Assembly (NCBI GenBank): GCA_902801475.1
Contig: CADCIO010000017.1
Location: forward strand, 1-51,636
From: an uncultured Bacteroidales bacterium
Lineage (GTDB): Bacteria; Bacteroidota; Bacteroidia; Bacteroidales; Bacteroidaceae
Reading direction: 5' to 3'
Length of the DNA: 51,636 bases
Part shown: positions 1 through 7,648 of the stretch, one piece after another
Layout of the letters: each line of letters starts with the position of its first letter
Position numbering within the stretch: position 1 is the stretch's first letter
Program-made: the position numbers and the translations under genes
The notes under the pieces: model-generated
Seen by the model: the letters and a program-made list of their open reading frames with translations, nothing else
What the model was told of the DNA's origin: nothing
The model's database searches: none

Positions 1-115
1 GCCGCTTACTGCTTCTTCCCAAAGAAACCATGCATTGCATGTGAAAGAGTTGTGGACACACAACTTGCACTGTTTTGAATTCGTCGAACTCACGTTATTA
101 TATATATATTATATA

Positions 116-135
116 TTAGGTATATATATACCTAA
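116..135. repeat. 20-bp perfect AT-rich palindrome
   Basis: TTAGGTATATATATACCTAA reads the same on both strands and sits in a run of alternating AT (95-135). It lies about 190 bp beyond the 3' end of the cob operon. On the minus strand it is followed by an AT run, so it could end cob transcription. It could equally be an operator for a rightward gene. The stretch 1-217 otherwise holds no convincing gene. Confidence 0.5.
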
Positions 136-180
136 AAGGAAAGAACCCCCATCTTCCCCCAATTGAAAACAAAAAATTAA

Positions 181-206
181 CCTTTTAACCTTTTAACCTT
201 TTAACC
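181..206. repeat. Octanucleotide tandem repeat (CCTTTTAA)3
   Basis: Three perfect CCTTTTAA units plus CC end 11 bases before a possible ATG at 218. A further single CCTTTTAA occurs at 318-325, across the cobS stop codon. The position just upstream of a start codon resembles the repeat-rich leader of the HU-like gene at the right edge of the window. Confidence 0.7.
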
Positions 207-217
207 AATTCAAAAAA

Positions 218-325
218 ATGGAGGATTTATTTGATGGTGAATCAATAAGTTACATTATTCTTTCAACTTGGCAGAAATGGCAATTTACAGTATATAATAG
301 ACAATTTGGGGAATTAACCTTTTAA
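218..325 (+). CDS. Possible 35-residue small protein
   Basis: An ATG follows the octanucleotide repeat and opens a 35-codon frame beginning MEDLFDGESISY and ending GELTF. Its TAA (323-325) overlaps the convergent cobS stop (322-324) by two bases. I recognise no family, and no TAnnTTTG promoter is evident. It may be a small gene, the 5' remnant of a larger deleted gene, or chance. Confidence 0.22.
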   Translation: MEDLFDGESISYIILSTWQKWQFTVYNRQFGELTF

Positions 326-1080
326 GAAAACAAGGAAACTGCCAGATAGAAGGAGAGTTCGGCGAGGAGGCAGACGGCACCACAGCAATCGCCTGTGTAG
401 CCTTGGAGTTTGCGCCAGATGAGGAGGAAGAGGAGGGTGACGGTGAGGATGGGTGCCAGGACGGCAAGCCACCAGATGGTGTCGGTCAGGAGGATGAGGG
501 GAAGAGAGGGAAGGAGTCCCTGCAGGGCAAGACTGATGGTGGCGCCCATGCTGATGGGACGGTAGATGGTCTTGTTCTTGGCTTCTTCTTCACGACGGGC
601 ATAAGGCATGAAGTTGACGATCTGAGAGGAGAACATCTTTGCCAAGGGGTCTGCGGCAAGGATGGCGAACACGGCAGTCATGGGGGGTAAGGACATGAGG
701 ATGCCACAGAGGAGGGCGAAGTAGAAGATGAGGGCAAGGACACCATAAGTGCCGATGTGGGAGTCTTTCATGATGGTCAGGATGCGCTGACGGTCGGTAC
801 CCCCACCAAAGCCATCGAAGAAGTCTGCCAGCCCGTCTTCGTGAAGGGCGCCCGTCACAAAGAGACGTACGATGACGGCACAAATGACGGCGATGGGGAA
901 TGGCAGGATGTGAGATGCTCCAAAGAGGGTGGCAGCCATGATGCCTCCTGTGAGCCAACCCGTCAAGGGCCAGTGTTCAACGACGGTGGCATAGGCTTCC
1001 TTGGGGGGCTGATGAAGTCGCCAGAAAGGAAGTCGGGTGAAGAAGATGAAAGATGCGAAGAGAGAATGAAAGAGTTTCAT
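322..1080 (-). CDS. cobS: Adenosylcobinamide-GDP ribazoletransferase
   Basis: CobS joins adenosylcobinamide-GDP to alpha-ribazole (or its phosphate), the last step of cobalamin nucleotide-loop assembly, in the inner membrane. The protein is about 252 residues and hydrophobic, with the family signature ALHEDGLAD near residues 78-86, followed by R-x-L-x-IMKDSHIGTYG. I chose the ATG at 1080 (MKLFHSLF) over one at 1137, because the longer form would run into cobT and adds 19 atypical residues. It is the last gene of the cob operon, 31 bp after cobT. No strong terminator follows; the AT palindrome at 116-135 is the only candidate. Confidence 0.93.
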   Translation of the reverse strand: MKLFHSLFASFIFFTRLPFWRLHQPPKEAYATVVEHWPLTGWLTGGIMAATLFGASHILPFPIAVICAVIVRLFVTGALHEDGLADFFDGFGGGTDRQRILTIMKDSHIGTYGVLALIFYFALLCGILMSLPPMTAVFAILAADPLAKMFSSQIVNFMPYARREEEAKNKTIYRPISMGATISLALQGLLPSLPLILLTDTIWWLAVLAPILTVTLLFLLIWRKLQGYTGDCCGAVCLLAELSFYLAVSLFS

Positions 1081-1111
1081 AAGCAACGAGAATTGCACAG
1101 CGCGTGGCTGG

Positions 1112-2164
1112 TTAAAAATATTTGGTGATGTTTGCATTGGAGAAGTTATTCATTTCGTTCATCATACGAACAGCAGAATCGACGATAGGGAAGGCACAGA
1201 GGGCACCCGTTCCCTCACCCAATCGCATACCCAAGGAGAGGAGAGGCTCGGCACCAAGGGCTTCGAGCATACGACGATGACCACTCTCATCACCACAATG
1301 TCCGAAAATCATATAGGCTTTGGCTGCCGGATGAAGCTGACAGGCTGCCAAGGCACAGGCTGTCATGATGAAGCCATCGACAAGAATGAGCATCTTCAGT
1401 TCAGCGGCGCGAAGCATGGCACCAATGGCTGCAACCATCTCGAAACCACCAAAGTAACGAATGATGTCTTCAATTGAAAATTGAAAATTGAAAATTGAAA
1501 ATTGGAAGTTGTCGAGGGCTTGGTGGAGGATGTCGCGCTTATGGTTGATGCCTGCTGCGTTCAAACCGGCGCCTGCACCAATGCACTCATCGAGGGGGAT
1601 GTGGCAGAAGAGGTGCATCCAGATGGAGGAAGGAGAGGTGTTGGCAATGCCCATCTCACCCAGACAGATCACTTGGCAACCTTCGGCGTGGCAGGCATTG
1701 ACTAAGTCGATTCCTACACAAAGGGTGCGGTCGTATTCGTCGAGGGTCATGGCTGGTTCGTGGAGGAAGTTGCGTGTGCCTGGGGCTATCTTGCGGTTGA
1801 GGATGCCTGGCACTTGGGAGAGGTCGTAATCGACACCCACATCAACAATGCGCAGGTGGAAACCATGCTGACGGCAGAACATGTTGACGCCTCCCCCACC
1901 CCTGGTGAAGTTGATCATCTGTTGCCAAGTGACTTCGCGTGGCGAAACGCTGACTCCCTCACGTTCGATGCCATGATCGCCTCCCAAAAGGAGATGACAA
2001 GGATGTGCCAAGGAGGGGGTGAGGGTTTGTTGGGCAAGGCAGATCTGCATGGCAAGGGTTTCGAGACGACCTAACGAGCCTTTGGGTTTGTTGAGGTTGT
2101 CTATCTTTTCCTGGATAAGGGGGCGAAGGGTTTCGTCAGGAGGAGTGATGTGGAAGGTTTGCAT
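1112..2164 (-). CDS. cobT: Nicotinate-nucleotide:dimethylbenzimidazole phosphoribosyltransferase
   Basis: CobT makes alpha-ribazole phosphate from nicotinate mononucleotide and dimethylbenzimidazole, activating the lower ligand for CobS. The 350-residue protein has the substrate-binding GGDHGIEREGVS and GGGGVN segments and the C-terminal LGEGTGA, whose Glu falls at about residue 317, matching the known catalytic Glu. The ATG at 2164 (MQTFHITPP) fits the family and lies 13 bp after cobU. An oddity is an insert of about ten residues (NFQFSIFNFQFSI) just before GGFEM, encoded by four TTGAAAA heptamers. It falls in a loop, so the enzyme should still work, but one heptamer gained or lost would shift the frame. 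Confidence 0.93.
   Translation of the reverse strand: MQTFHITPPDETLRPLIQEKIDNLNKPKGSLGRLETLAMQICLAQQTLTPSLAHPCHLLLGGDHGIEREGVSVSPREVTWQQMINFTRGGGGVNMFCRQHGFHLRIVDVGVDYDLSQVPGILNRKIAPGTRNFLHEPAMTLDEYDRTLCVGIDLVNACHAEGCQVICLGEMGIANTSPSSIWMHLFCHIPLDECIGAGAGLNAAGINHKRDILHQALDNFQFSIFNFQFSIEDIIRYFGGFEMVAAIGAMLRAAELKMLILVDGFIMTACALAACQLHPAAKAYMIFGHCGDESGHRRMLEALGAEPLLSLGMRLGEGTGALCAFPIVDSAVRMMNEMNNFSNANITKYF
1474..1504. repeat. Heptanucleotide array (TTGAAAA)4 inside cobT
   Basis: Four perfect TTGAAAA units plus TTG, in-frame within cobT. At protein level they give a seven-residue repeat (NFQFSIF). Seven is not a multiple of three, so a one-unit slip would truncate CobT. Confidence 0.9.
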
Positions 2165-2177
2165 GGGTATAGAGGTT

Positions 2178-2684
2178 TTATTTGATTTTGACGGGGATGC
2201 CGCTGACCATGAGGATGACTTCGTCGGCATGTTTGGCTACGTATTGATTCATCCAACCTTGCAGGTCGGTGAACTGGCGTTGAAGGGCGTTGGTGCTCAC
2301 ACCTCCAGAACCAATCTCGTTAGTCACGAAGATGAAGGTGGCATCTTGAGCGGTGAAGCGGTCAAACTCGGATTTGAGAGCATCAAGGGTTTTGTCAACA
2401 TCCTGCAGTTCGTAATGGAAGTTGGTGCACCAGAGGGTGATGCAGTCGATGACAGCGACACGTCCTGTGAGGTCGTGGCGACTGAGGTATTTCTCTTCTT
2501 CGATATTGGTCCACTCTGCCCCTCGTCGTGCCTGATGATGGAGGACACGTTGACGAAACTCCTCGTCCCACACATGGGCTGTCGCCACATAGACGGGATG
2601 GGGACTGAGGGAAAGGGCAAGGCGCTCTGCATATTGGCTTTTGCCAGAGCGTTGGCCACCTGTGATGAGGATGATTTTCTTCAT
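2178..2684 (-). CDS. cobU: Adenosylcobinamide kinase / cobinamide-phosphate guanylyltransferase
   Basis: CobU phosphorylates adenosylcobinamide and then transfers GMP, giving adenosylcobinamide-GDP for CobS. The protein is 168 residues. It has the P-loop GGQRSGKS at residues 9-16 and the R-x-x-x-H-x-x-x-R-x-x-x-W block around residues 46-58, whose His50 should carry the GMP. The ATG at 2684 overlaps the cbiB stop as ATGA, which supports this start over one 21 codons upstream. Length and motifs are normal for the family, and no heptamer array was seen in this gene. Confidence 0.94.
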   Translation of the reverse strand: MKKIILITGGQRSGKSQYAERLALSLSPHPVYVATAHVWDEEFRQRVLHHQARRGAEWTNIEEEKYLSRHDLTGRVAVIDCITLWCTNFHYELQDVDKTLDALKSEFDRFTAQDATFIFVTNEIGSGGVSTNALQRQFTDLQGWMNQYVAKHADEVILMVSGIPVKIK

Positions 2685-3673
2685 ATGATGATGATCATGA
2701 TGGGAAGAATAAAATAGATGAAAACAATGAAAAGGAGAGCGATGCATTCGGCCATGCGGTTGATGCGGATAGCCACGTGCATGTCGTCAGTGGTGAGCAA
2801 TCGGTCGTTCTCACCGATGTAAGGTTTATCGAAGAGCTGACCGAAGTAGGTATGAGGGCCACCAAAGCGGCAATTGAGGATGCCGGCAAGGGCTGCTTCT
2901 GGGTAGCCACTGTTGGGGGATGCATGACGTCGTCCATTTTCATGGACGAAAGTGAAAAGTGAAAAGTGAAAAGTGAAAAGTTTGCTACCGTGATGAGTGT
3001 TAATCGTCATCAACTTTGGTACAATCATCAGGAAGGCGGTGAGGCGAGCAGGAAGGTAGTTAGCCACATCGTCGAGACGGGCAGCAAAGCAGCCGAAGTC
3101 ACGATAGCGGTCGGTCTTGTAGCCGATCATGGAGTCGAGGGTGTTGACCATCTTGTAGGTCAACATGCCAGGCACACCACCAATGGCAAGCCAAAAGAGT
3201 GGAGCAATGACCCCATCGCTCAGGTTCTCAGCGAGGGTTTCCAGAGCTGCCGTACGAATCTCTTGGGCAGAGAGTTGGGTGGTGTCGCGCCCCACAATGC
3301 GAGCCACTTGCTTGCGTCCCTCTTCAAGGGAACGGTCAACCGCCAAGAAGGTCTGACGCACCTCACGAATGAGGGTGGTGCCAGCAAGACACCAGAAGAT
3401 GATGAGGGTGCGAAAGACTATTGAGAGTAGAGCGTTGAGATTTGAGAGTTGCTGGTCAAGTATGAAGATGACAGCAAAGACAAGCGCAACCAAGAAGATG
3501 GCCAGGAGTGCGCCCTTCAGCTTGCGATGGGAGCCTTTATTGAGTTGTTTCTCGCCCAACGCAATCATCTTGCCAAAACCTACGACAGGGTGTGGCATCC
3601 ATTGTGGGTCGCCCAAAATAAGGTCAAGCACCCAACCCATGAGAAGTGGCAATATGTAGGTCAGCGCAATCAT
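2681..3673 (-). CDS. cbiB: Adenosylcobinamide-phosphate synthase
   Basis: CbiB attaches the aminopropanol arm (made by CobD) to adenosylcobyric acid in the inner membrane. The 330-residue protein has the expected N-terminus LDLILGDPQWMPHPVVGFG, several membrane segments, a LAENLSDGVIAPLFW block and the motif SPNSGYPEAALAG. Two heptanucleotide arrays lie inside it: one encodes LSNLNALLS near residues 75-85 between membrane segments, the other encodes KLFTFHFSLFTF before VHENGRRHASPNSG. The start overlaps the cobD stop (ATGA) and the end overlaps cobU, so translation is probably coupled. Confidence 0.93.
   Translation of the reverse strand: MIALTYILPLLMGWVLDLILGDPQWMPHPVVGFGKMIALGEKQLNKGSHRKLKGALLAIFLVALVFAVIFILDQQLSNLNALLSIVFRTLIIFWCLAGTTLIREVRQTFLAVDRSLEEGRKQVARIVGRDTTQLSAQEIRTAALETLAENLSDGVIAPLFWLAIGGVPGMLTYKMVNTLDSMIGYKTDRYRDFGCFAARLDDVANYLPARLTAFLMIVPKLMTINTHHGSKLFTFHFSLFTFVHENGRRHASPNSGYPEAALAGILNCRFGGPHTYFGQLFDKPYIGENDRLLTTDDMHVAIRINRMAECIALLFIVFIYFILPIMIIII
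2952..2981. repeat. Heptanucleotide array (GTGAAAA)4 inside cbiB
   Basis: Four perfect GTGAAAA units plus GT. It encodes an F/L/S-rich loop insert in CbiB. The unit differs by one base from the TTGAAAA unit in cobT. Confidence 0.9.
3421..3448. repeat. Degenerate heptanucleotide array inside cbiB
   Basis: Four consecutive heptamers: TTGAGAG, TAGAGCG, TTGAGAT, TTGAGAG. The period is exact but the units have diverged. It encodes the short loop LSNLNALLS between two membrane segments of CbiB. Confidence 0.65.
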
Positions 3674-4656
3674 TCTTGTAGCTGGATGAATTGGTTGATG
3701 GCATCCACCAGCAAGTCATTCTCCTCGGGTGACTGGGTGGCGATGCGGAAATGATGAGGGGTGAGTCTTCGGAAGTTGGAGGCATCACGAATGAGGATGC
3801 GATGCTCACGAGCGAGATAGTCCTTCAGTTCGGCAGCAGTATGAGGATGGATGGTGCAGAGGAAGAAGTTGGTTTGGGTATCGGCACAATCGATACCTGC
3901 AAGACAGGAAAGAGCCTGACGAAGACGTTGGGTCTCTTGGAGACAGGTGTCGAGAGAGGGGATAAGGGGAGGATTGAGGCGTAACAGATATTTTCCTGCC
4001 TCGACAGCAAGGGCATTGACTGCCCAAGGACGGTAGTTGCTGCGAAGGGTGGCAATCAACTTTGCAGATGCCACCACATAGCCGATACGGAGACCTGGAA
4101 CGGCGTATTGCTTGGTCATGGAGTGGAGTTGCAGGACATTGCCCATGTGCACGGCTTCTTGAGGAGAGAGCATGGGAGCAAGGGTGTAGTCCTCGTAAGA
4201 TTGGTCGATGACAAGCAACTCGTGCTGGGTAGCCAAGTCTTTGATGTAGGGAGCAGAAAAGGCTTCGCCCGTAGGATTGTTGGGGTTGCAGAGCCAACAA
4301 AGAGCGGCATCGTCTGCTTCTTCGTAGCCAAAGAGACGACACGCATCTTCATATTCGGAGAAGGTGGGAGGGAAAACACGGAAGGTAAGTCTTTCTCGGA
4401 AGGCTTGCGCGATGAGGTAGATGGCATCGGTGGCACCACTCGTCACCAGCACTTCGTCAGGAGACACCCCATGTTTCTCGGCAATGAGCACCTCCAAGGA
4501 ACGGGGAGAGGCTTCTGGATAGGAACGGATGACATCCATGTGGCTGCACAAGTGTTCCTCCAACTGTTGAAGGTCGGCATGGGCATAGATGTTAGAACTG
4601 AAGTTCATGCGGATACCCGAATAACTGTAGATGTCGTCTCCGTGTCCCTTAATCAT
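3670..4656 (-). CDS. cobD: Threonine-phosphate decarboxylase-like aminotransferase of cobalamin synthesis
   Basis: This PLP-dependent fold type I enzyme makes (R)-1-amino-2-propanol O-2-phosphate, the arm used by CbiB. The 328-residue protein shows NPNNPTG (about 124-130), the cofactor-facing Asp of VIDQSYEDY, and the PLP lysine in HSMTKQYAVPGLRIGY (about Lys182), the pattern of CobD rather than of general aspartate aminotransferases. The ATG at 4656 (MIKGHGDDIYSYSG) is the natural start; the frame upstream of it lies inside cobQ and is not conserved. It overlaps cobQ by 8 bp and cbiB by 4 bp. A histidinol-phosphate aminotransferase is the main alternative but is unlikely in this operon. Confidence 0.9.
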   Translation of the reverse strand: MIKGHGDDIYSYSGIRMNFSSNIYAHADLQQLEEHLCSHMDVIRSYPEASPRSLEVLIAEKHGVSPDEVLVTSGATDAIYLIAQAFRERLTFRVFPPTFSEYEDACRLFGYEEADDAALCWLCNPNNPTGEAFSAPYIKDLATQHELLVIDQSYEDYTLAPMLSPQEAVHMGNVLQLHSMTKQYAVPGLRIGYVVASAKLIATLRSNYRPWAVNALAVEAGKYLLRLNPPLIPSLDTCLQETQRLRQALSCLAGIDCADTQTNFFLCTIHPHTAAELKDYLAREHRILIRDASNFRRLTPHHFRIATQSPEENDLLVDAINQFIQLQE

Positions 4657-6118
4657 TGCCCTGTAGGATTTGGTAGAGTTTGTCCATGTCGAGATGTTGA
4701 CGCACATGGTCAGCCAGGAGGTTGTACTGCTGTTCCTTGAAAGTATGGTAGTCGAAAGACTGGCTGCGCTGTTTGATTTTCTCTGCGAAAGGTGCAAGCA
4801 GGTAGTCAATGACGGGGGCATTGTCAAGGATGCCGTGAATGTAAGTACCCATACAGCGATCAGCCTCAACGATAGGAGTTTGAGCAGAACTTACACCCTG
4901 ATGGATTTCATAACCTTGGCAGTCATGACCATCGAATTGGAAAGTGACCTGACGTGTGGTCTTCTCAGGTGTGATGGTGGTGGTGACAGGCAGGAGTCTC
5001 AATCCTGGCAAGCGTTCCATATCACCCTCGAAATGTTGTGGGTCGCACACTTCCATACCCATCATCTGGTAACCACCACAGATGCCCATGACAGTGGCAC
5101 CCTCACGATGCGCACGGATAATGGCTTGTGCCGCCCCATTGCGACGCAATTCGTAAAGGTCACTAAGGGTTGATTTTGAGCCAGGGATGAGGATGATATC
5201 ACTCTTCAGAAGATCATCAGTATTGTTGGTATAGAAGAGATGTACACGGGGATCACGTTCCAGCACATTGAAATCCGTAAAGTTGGAGAGATGACGGAGA
5301 AGCACGACTGCGATGTTCACACGTCCTTTCTCTGCCGTGAAGGACTTCATGGCAAGATCCACGCTGTCCTCTTCCTCGATATGGATGTCTTTGTAGTATG
5401 GCACCACGCCCAAGACAGGCACGCCACAGAGATCTTCGAGCATCTTCCTGCCGTCTTCGAATAACCGCAAATCCCCTCTGAACTTATTGATAATGATGCC
5501 CTTGATGCGTTTCCTGTCCTCTGGAGTCTGCAAGGCAATGCTTCCATAGACAGAGGCAAACACCCCTCCCCTATCGATGTCGCCCACCAATACCACATCG
5601 GCATTCGCATGACGCGCCATCGGCATATTCACCAAATCGTGGTCACGAAGGTTGATTTCAGAGATGGAGCCAGCCCCTTCCATGACGATGGGGTTGTATC
5701 GGGCATTGAGGCGATCGAAAGCTGCATGGACTTCTTGAGGGAAGTCGATATCGTTGACAGTCGATTGTTGACTGTTGACTGTTTTCCCTTCTCTTCGCCA
5801 AAAGTCATAAGCATCACGATTGCCGATGGGGATGCCGTTGAGCACCACCTGACTGGTGTGATCACTTTGAGGCTTCAACAGCAACGGGTTCATATCCGTA
5901 TGGCAAGGGATACCTGCTGCCTCTGCCTGCACAGCCTGTGCGCGTCCAATCTCCAGTCCCTCAGGCGTAGCGTAGGAGTTCAATGCCATATTCTGTGCCT
6001 TGAACGGAGCAGGTGTATAGCCGTCCTGCAAAAAGATACGGCACAAGGCTGTGGCAAGGATGCTCTTGCCCACATCACTGCCTGTACCAGCCAACATGAT
6101 GGGATGAAGTCGCTTCAT
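4649..6118 (-). CDS. cobQ: Cobyric acid synthase
   Basis: CobQ/CbiP amidates four side chains of adenosylcobyrinic acid a,c-diamide using glutamine and ATP. The 489-residue protein has an N-terminal dethiobiotin-synthetase-like ATPase domain (AGTGSDVGKS, about 10-19; MEGAGS about 146-151) and a C-terminal glutaminase domain with nucleophile Cys347 in GICGGYQMMG. It is the first gene of the cob operon. The start at 6118 lies only six bases after the promoter's TTTG, so the message may be leaderless; the second Met (codon 8) would leave a short leader. A loop at about 112-124 (KTVNSQQSTVND) is encoded by four partly diverged GTTGACT heptamers. Confidence 0.94.
   Translation of the reverse strand: MKRLHPIMLAGTGSDVGKSILATALCRIFLQDGYTPAPFKAQNMALNSYATPEGLEIGRAQAVQAEAAGIPCHTDMNPLLLKPQSDHTSQVVLNGIPIGNRDAYDFWRREGKTVNSQQSTVNDIDFPQEVHAAFDRLNARYNPIVMEGAGSISEINLRDHDLVNMPMARHANADVVLVGDIDRGGVFASVYGSIALQTPEDRKRIKGIIINKFRGDLRLFEDGRKMLEDLCGVPVLGVVPYYKDIHIEEEDSVDLAMKSFTAEKGRVNIAVVLLRHLSNFTDFNVLERDPRVHLFYTNNTDDLLKSDIILIPGSKSTLSDLYELRRNGAAQAIIRAHREGATVMGICGGYQMMGMEVCDPQHFEGDMERLPGLRLLPVTTTITPEKTTRQVTFQFDGHDCQGYEIHQGVSSAQTPIVEADRCMGTYIHGILDNAPVIDYLLAPFAEKIKQRSQSFDYHTFKEQQYNLLADHVRQHLDMDKLYQILQGND
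5753..5783. repeat. Heptanucleotide array inside cobQ
   Basis: Consecutive heptamers GTTGACA, GTCGATT, GTTGACT, GTTGACT, then GTT. It lies in a loop of the ATPase domain of CobQ, between residues that are normally adjacent in shorter homologues (inference). Confidence 0.8.
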
Positions 6119-6203
6119 AATGTGCAAAGGTACATCTTTTTCGTCAAACTCACAAAAAAGTGGGGAATTTTCCGTACCTTTGTAGCCCCAAAAACGAAAT
6201 GAT
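6119..6203. promoter_or_regulatory. Compact divergent promoter region for cob operon and HD gene
   Basis: On the minus strand a TTTG, a 20-base spacer and TACCTTTG (complement of 6125-6132) end six bases before the cobQ ATG. On the plus strand TACCTTTG (6175-6182) serves the gene at 6204. The 85 bp between the start codons leave no room for a cobalamin riboswitch, so the cob operon is apparently not controlled that way from this promoter. Confidence 0.7.
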
Positions 6204-7175
6204 ATGTGGAAGATATATAACCCCTCAATTCCTGAGTTCATCAAACCACTGGTTGAAGCACCTGCCATGCAGCGATTGAAAGATGTGGGCATGCACTGTG
6301 GGTGTGAATACACGTCATTCCCGATGTTTGTAGGGTTGGACAACTATTCGAGATACAAACATAGCGTAGGCTGTGCATTGATTGTGTGGCACTTCACACA
6401 GGACAGGCGACAGACGATTGCGGCATTGCTGCACGACATCGCCACACCCACGTTTGCCCATGTGGTGGATTTCCTGAATGGTGACCACCTGAAACAGGAA
6501 TCGACAGAAAACGGAACGGTGAACATCATCGCCTCATCGCCCGAAATCATGACCCGCTTAAAGGAATGGAACATCGAATTGGAAGAGGTGGCAGACTATC
6601 ACGTGTACCCTATTGCCGACAATGACTCTCCCAAACTGTCAGCAGACCGCTTGGAATACACATTGTCGAACCTTGTGAATTATCGCATCACTCCAACAGA
6701 GAAGATCAAAGAGTGGTACGACCATCTGATGGTGGGCAAGAATGAAGAGGGGGAAGATGAACTGATGTTTGATGACTTCCAGATAGCTGAAGCATTTTGT
6801 CTGTCAGCACTCGAAACCTCGAAAATATACGTGGCAGACGAAGACAGGTTTGCCATGCAGACGTTGTCAGAACTGCTGTGCAAGCACATTACCAGAGGCG
6901 TGCTCAGTAAGAATGACCTGTATAGGACGGAAAGTGAAGTCATCGCCCTACTCCAACAAGATGAAGAGGCACGACAGGATTGGGAAAGATTCAGGGCATT
7001 GCGCCATATCCACAGAGGGAACCACGCTGGAGCCAAGACGGTGCTGTCGAAGAGACGATACATCAACCCTTACCTGAACGGCAAGGGAAGAATGGTTCAT
7101 CTATCCGACATGTTTGCCCAAGCACTTGAGCCTTTTCTCTCGCAAAGGTTGGACGAGCCGTTGTGGGGAGAGTAA
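6204..7175 (+). CDS. HD-domain phosphohydrolase
   Basis: A 323-residue soluble protein with an HD-superfamily metal site: His53 (RYKHSVGC) and His77-Asp78 (ALLHDIATPTFAHVVD). Such proteins cleave phosphomonoesters or nucleoside triphosphates; the substrate cannot be read from sequence. The family resembles dGTPase-like HD hydrolases, without the longer dGTPase core. The ATG at 6204 sits 21 bases after its own -7 box TACCTTTG. The gene is transcribed away from the cob operon and converges with gldH, with five bases between stop codons and no visible terminator. Confidence 0.8.
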   Translation: MWKIYNPSIPEFIKPLVEAPAMQRLKDVGMHCGCEYTSFPMFVGLDNYSRYKHSVGCALIVWHFTQDRRQTIAALLHDIATPTFAHVVDFLNGDHLKQESTENGTVNIIASSPEIMTRLKEWNIELEEVADYHVYPIADNDSPKLSADRLEYTLSNLVNYRITPTEKIKEWYDHLMVGKNEEGEDELMFDDFQIAEAFCLSALETSKIYVADEDRFAMQTLSELLCKHITRGVLSKNDLYRTESEVIALLQQDEEARQDWERFRALRHIHRGNHAGAKTVLSKRRYINPYLNGKGRMVHLSDMFAQALEPFLSQRLDEPLWGE

Positions 7176-7180
7176 GACCA

Positions 7181-7648
7181 TCAGCGTTCCACAATAATGC
7201 CAACGCTCTGCACTTCCTCCAACGGATTGAGGCGCATGAGGTGCGCGACACGCAGGGTATAGTTATGGTTCGCCCGCATATGAAGTGACTGTGGCTTGGA
7301 GTAGTTTTCAGTCACGAAGACACCCTGAGAACTGCTCTCGTCTTTGTTGTTGTAGAGCGTGAGGGTCATGGGGGTGGTAGAGATGACGGAATCGCCATCC
7401 AACAGTTCTGCACGTACCACAATGTCCTTATATTGGAACGATGTGGTGGTGCGCACACCCAATGTGACCGCCACATCCAGATCTTGTTCCGTTGGCGGAA
7501 TGCTGAAACAGAGAGAGTCGTTGCTGTCCCACTGATGCTTAGGCATGTCTTGATAGAGCGCGTAGTAGAGGTTGTCCTGACATGCCATAAGGAGGGTAAG
7601 GCAAAGCATCCCTATACATAATATATATAATGTATGAAAGCGTTTCAT
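7181..7648 (-). CDS. gldH: Gliding-motility-type lipoprotein GldH
   Basis: A 155-residue lipoprotein: a hydrophobic signal followed by Cys23 (LLMACQDN), then a beta-rich domain with the GldH-like pattern Y-x-Y/F-K-DI in the middle and a C-terminal HLMRLNPLEEVQSVGI. GldH is required for gliding in flavobacteria but is also kept in non-gliding Bacteroidales, often beside ricT as here. The start overlaps the ricT stop by four bases, so the two are probably translated together. A role in gliding is not implied for this organism. Confidence 0.82.
   Translation of the reverse strand: MKRFHTLYILCIGMLCLTLLMACQDNLYYALYQDMPKHQWDSNDSLCFSIPPTEQDLDVAVTLGVRTTTSFQYKDIVVRAELLDGDSVISTTPMTLTLYNNKDESSSQGVFVTENYSKPQSLHMRANHNYTLRVAHLMRLNPLEEVQSVGIIVER

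Noticed and set aside
285..467. 60-codon minus-strand frame with a Ser run
   Set aside because: It overlaps the C-terminal coding part of cobS in another frame and is low complexity.
6119..6203. Cobalamin riboswitch before the cob operon
   Set aside because: Only 85 bp lie between the divergent start codons, too short for the riboswitch, and no B12-box sequence was seen.
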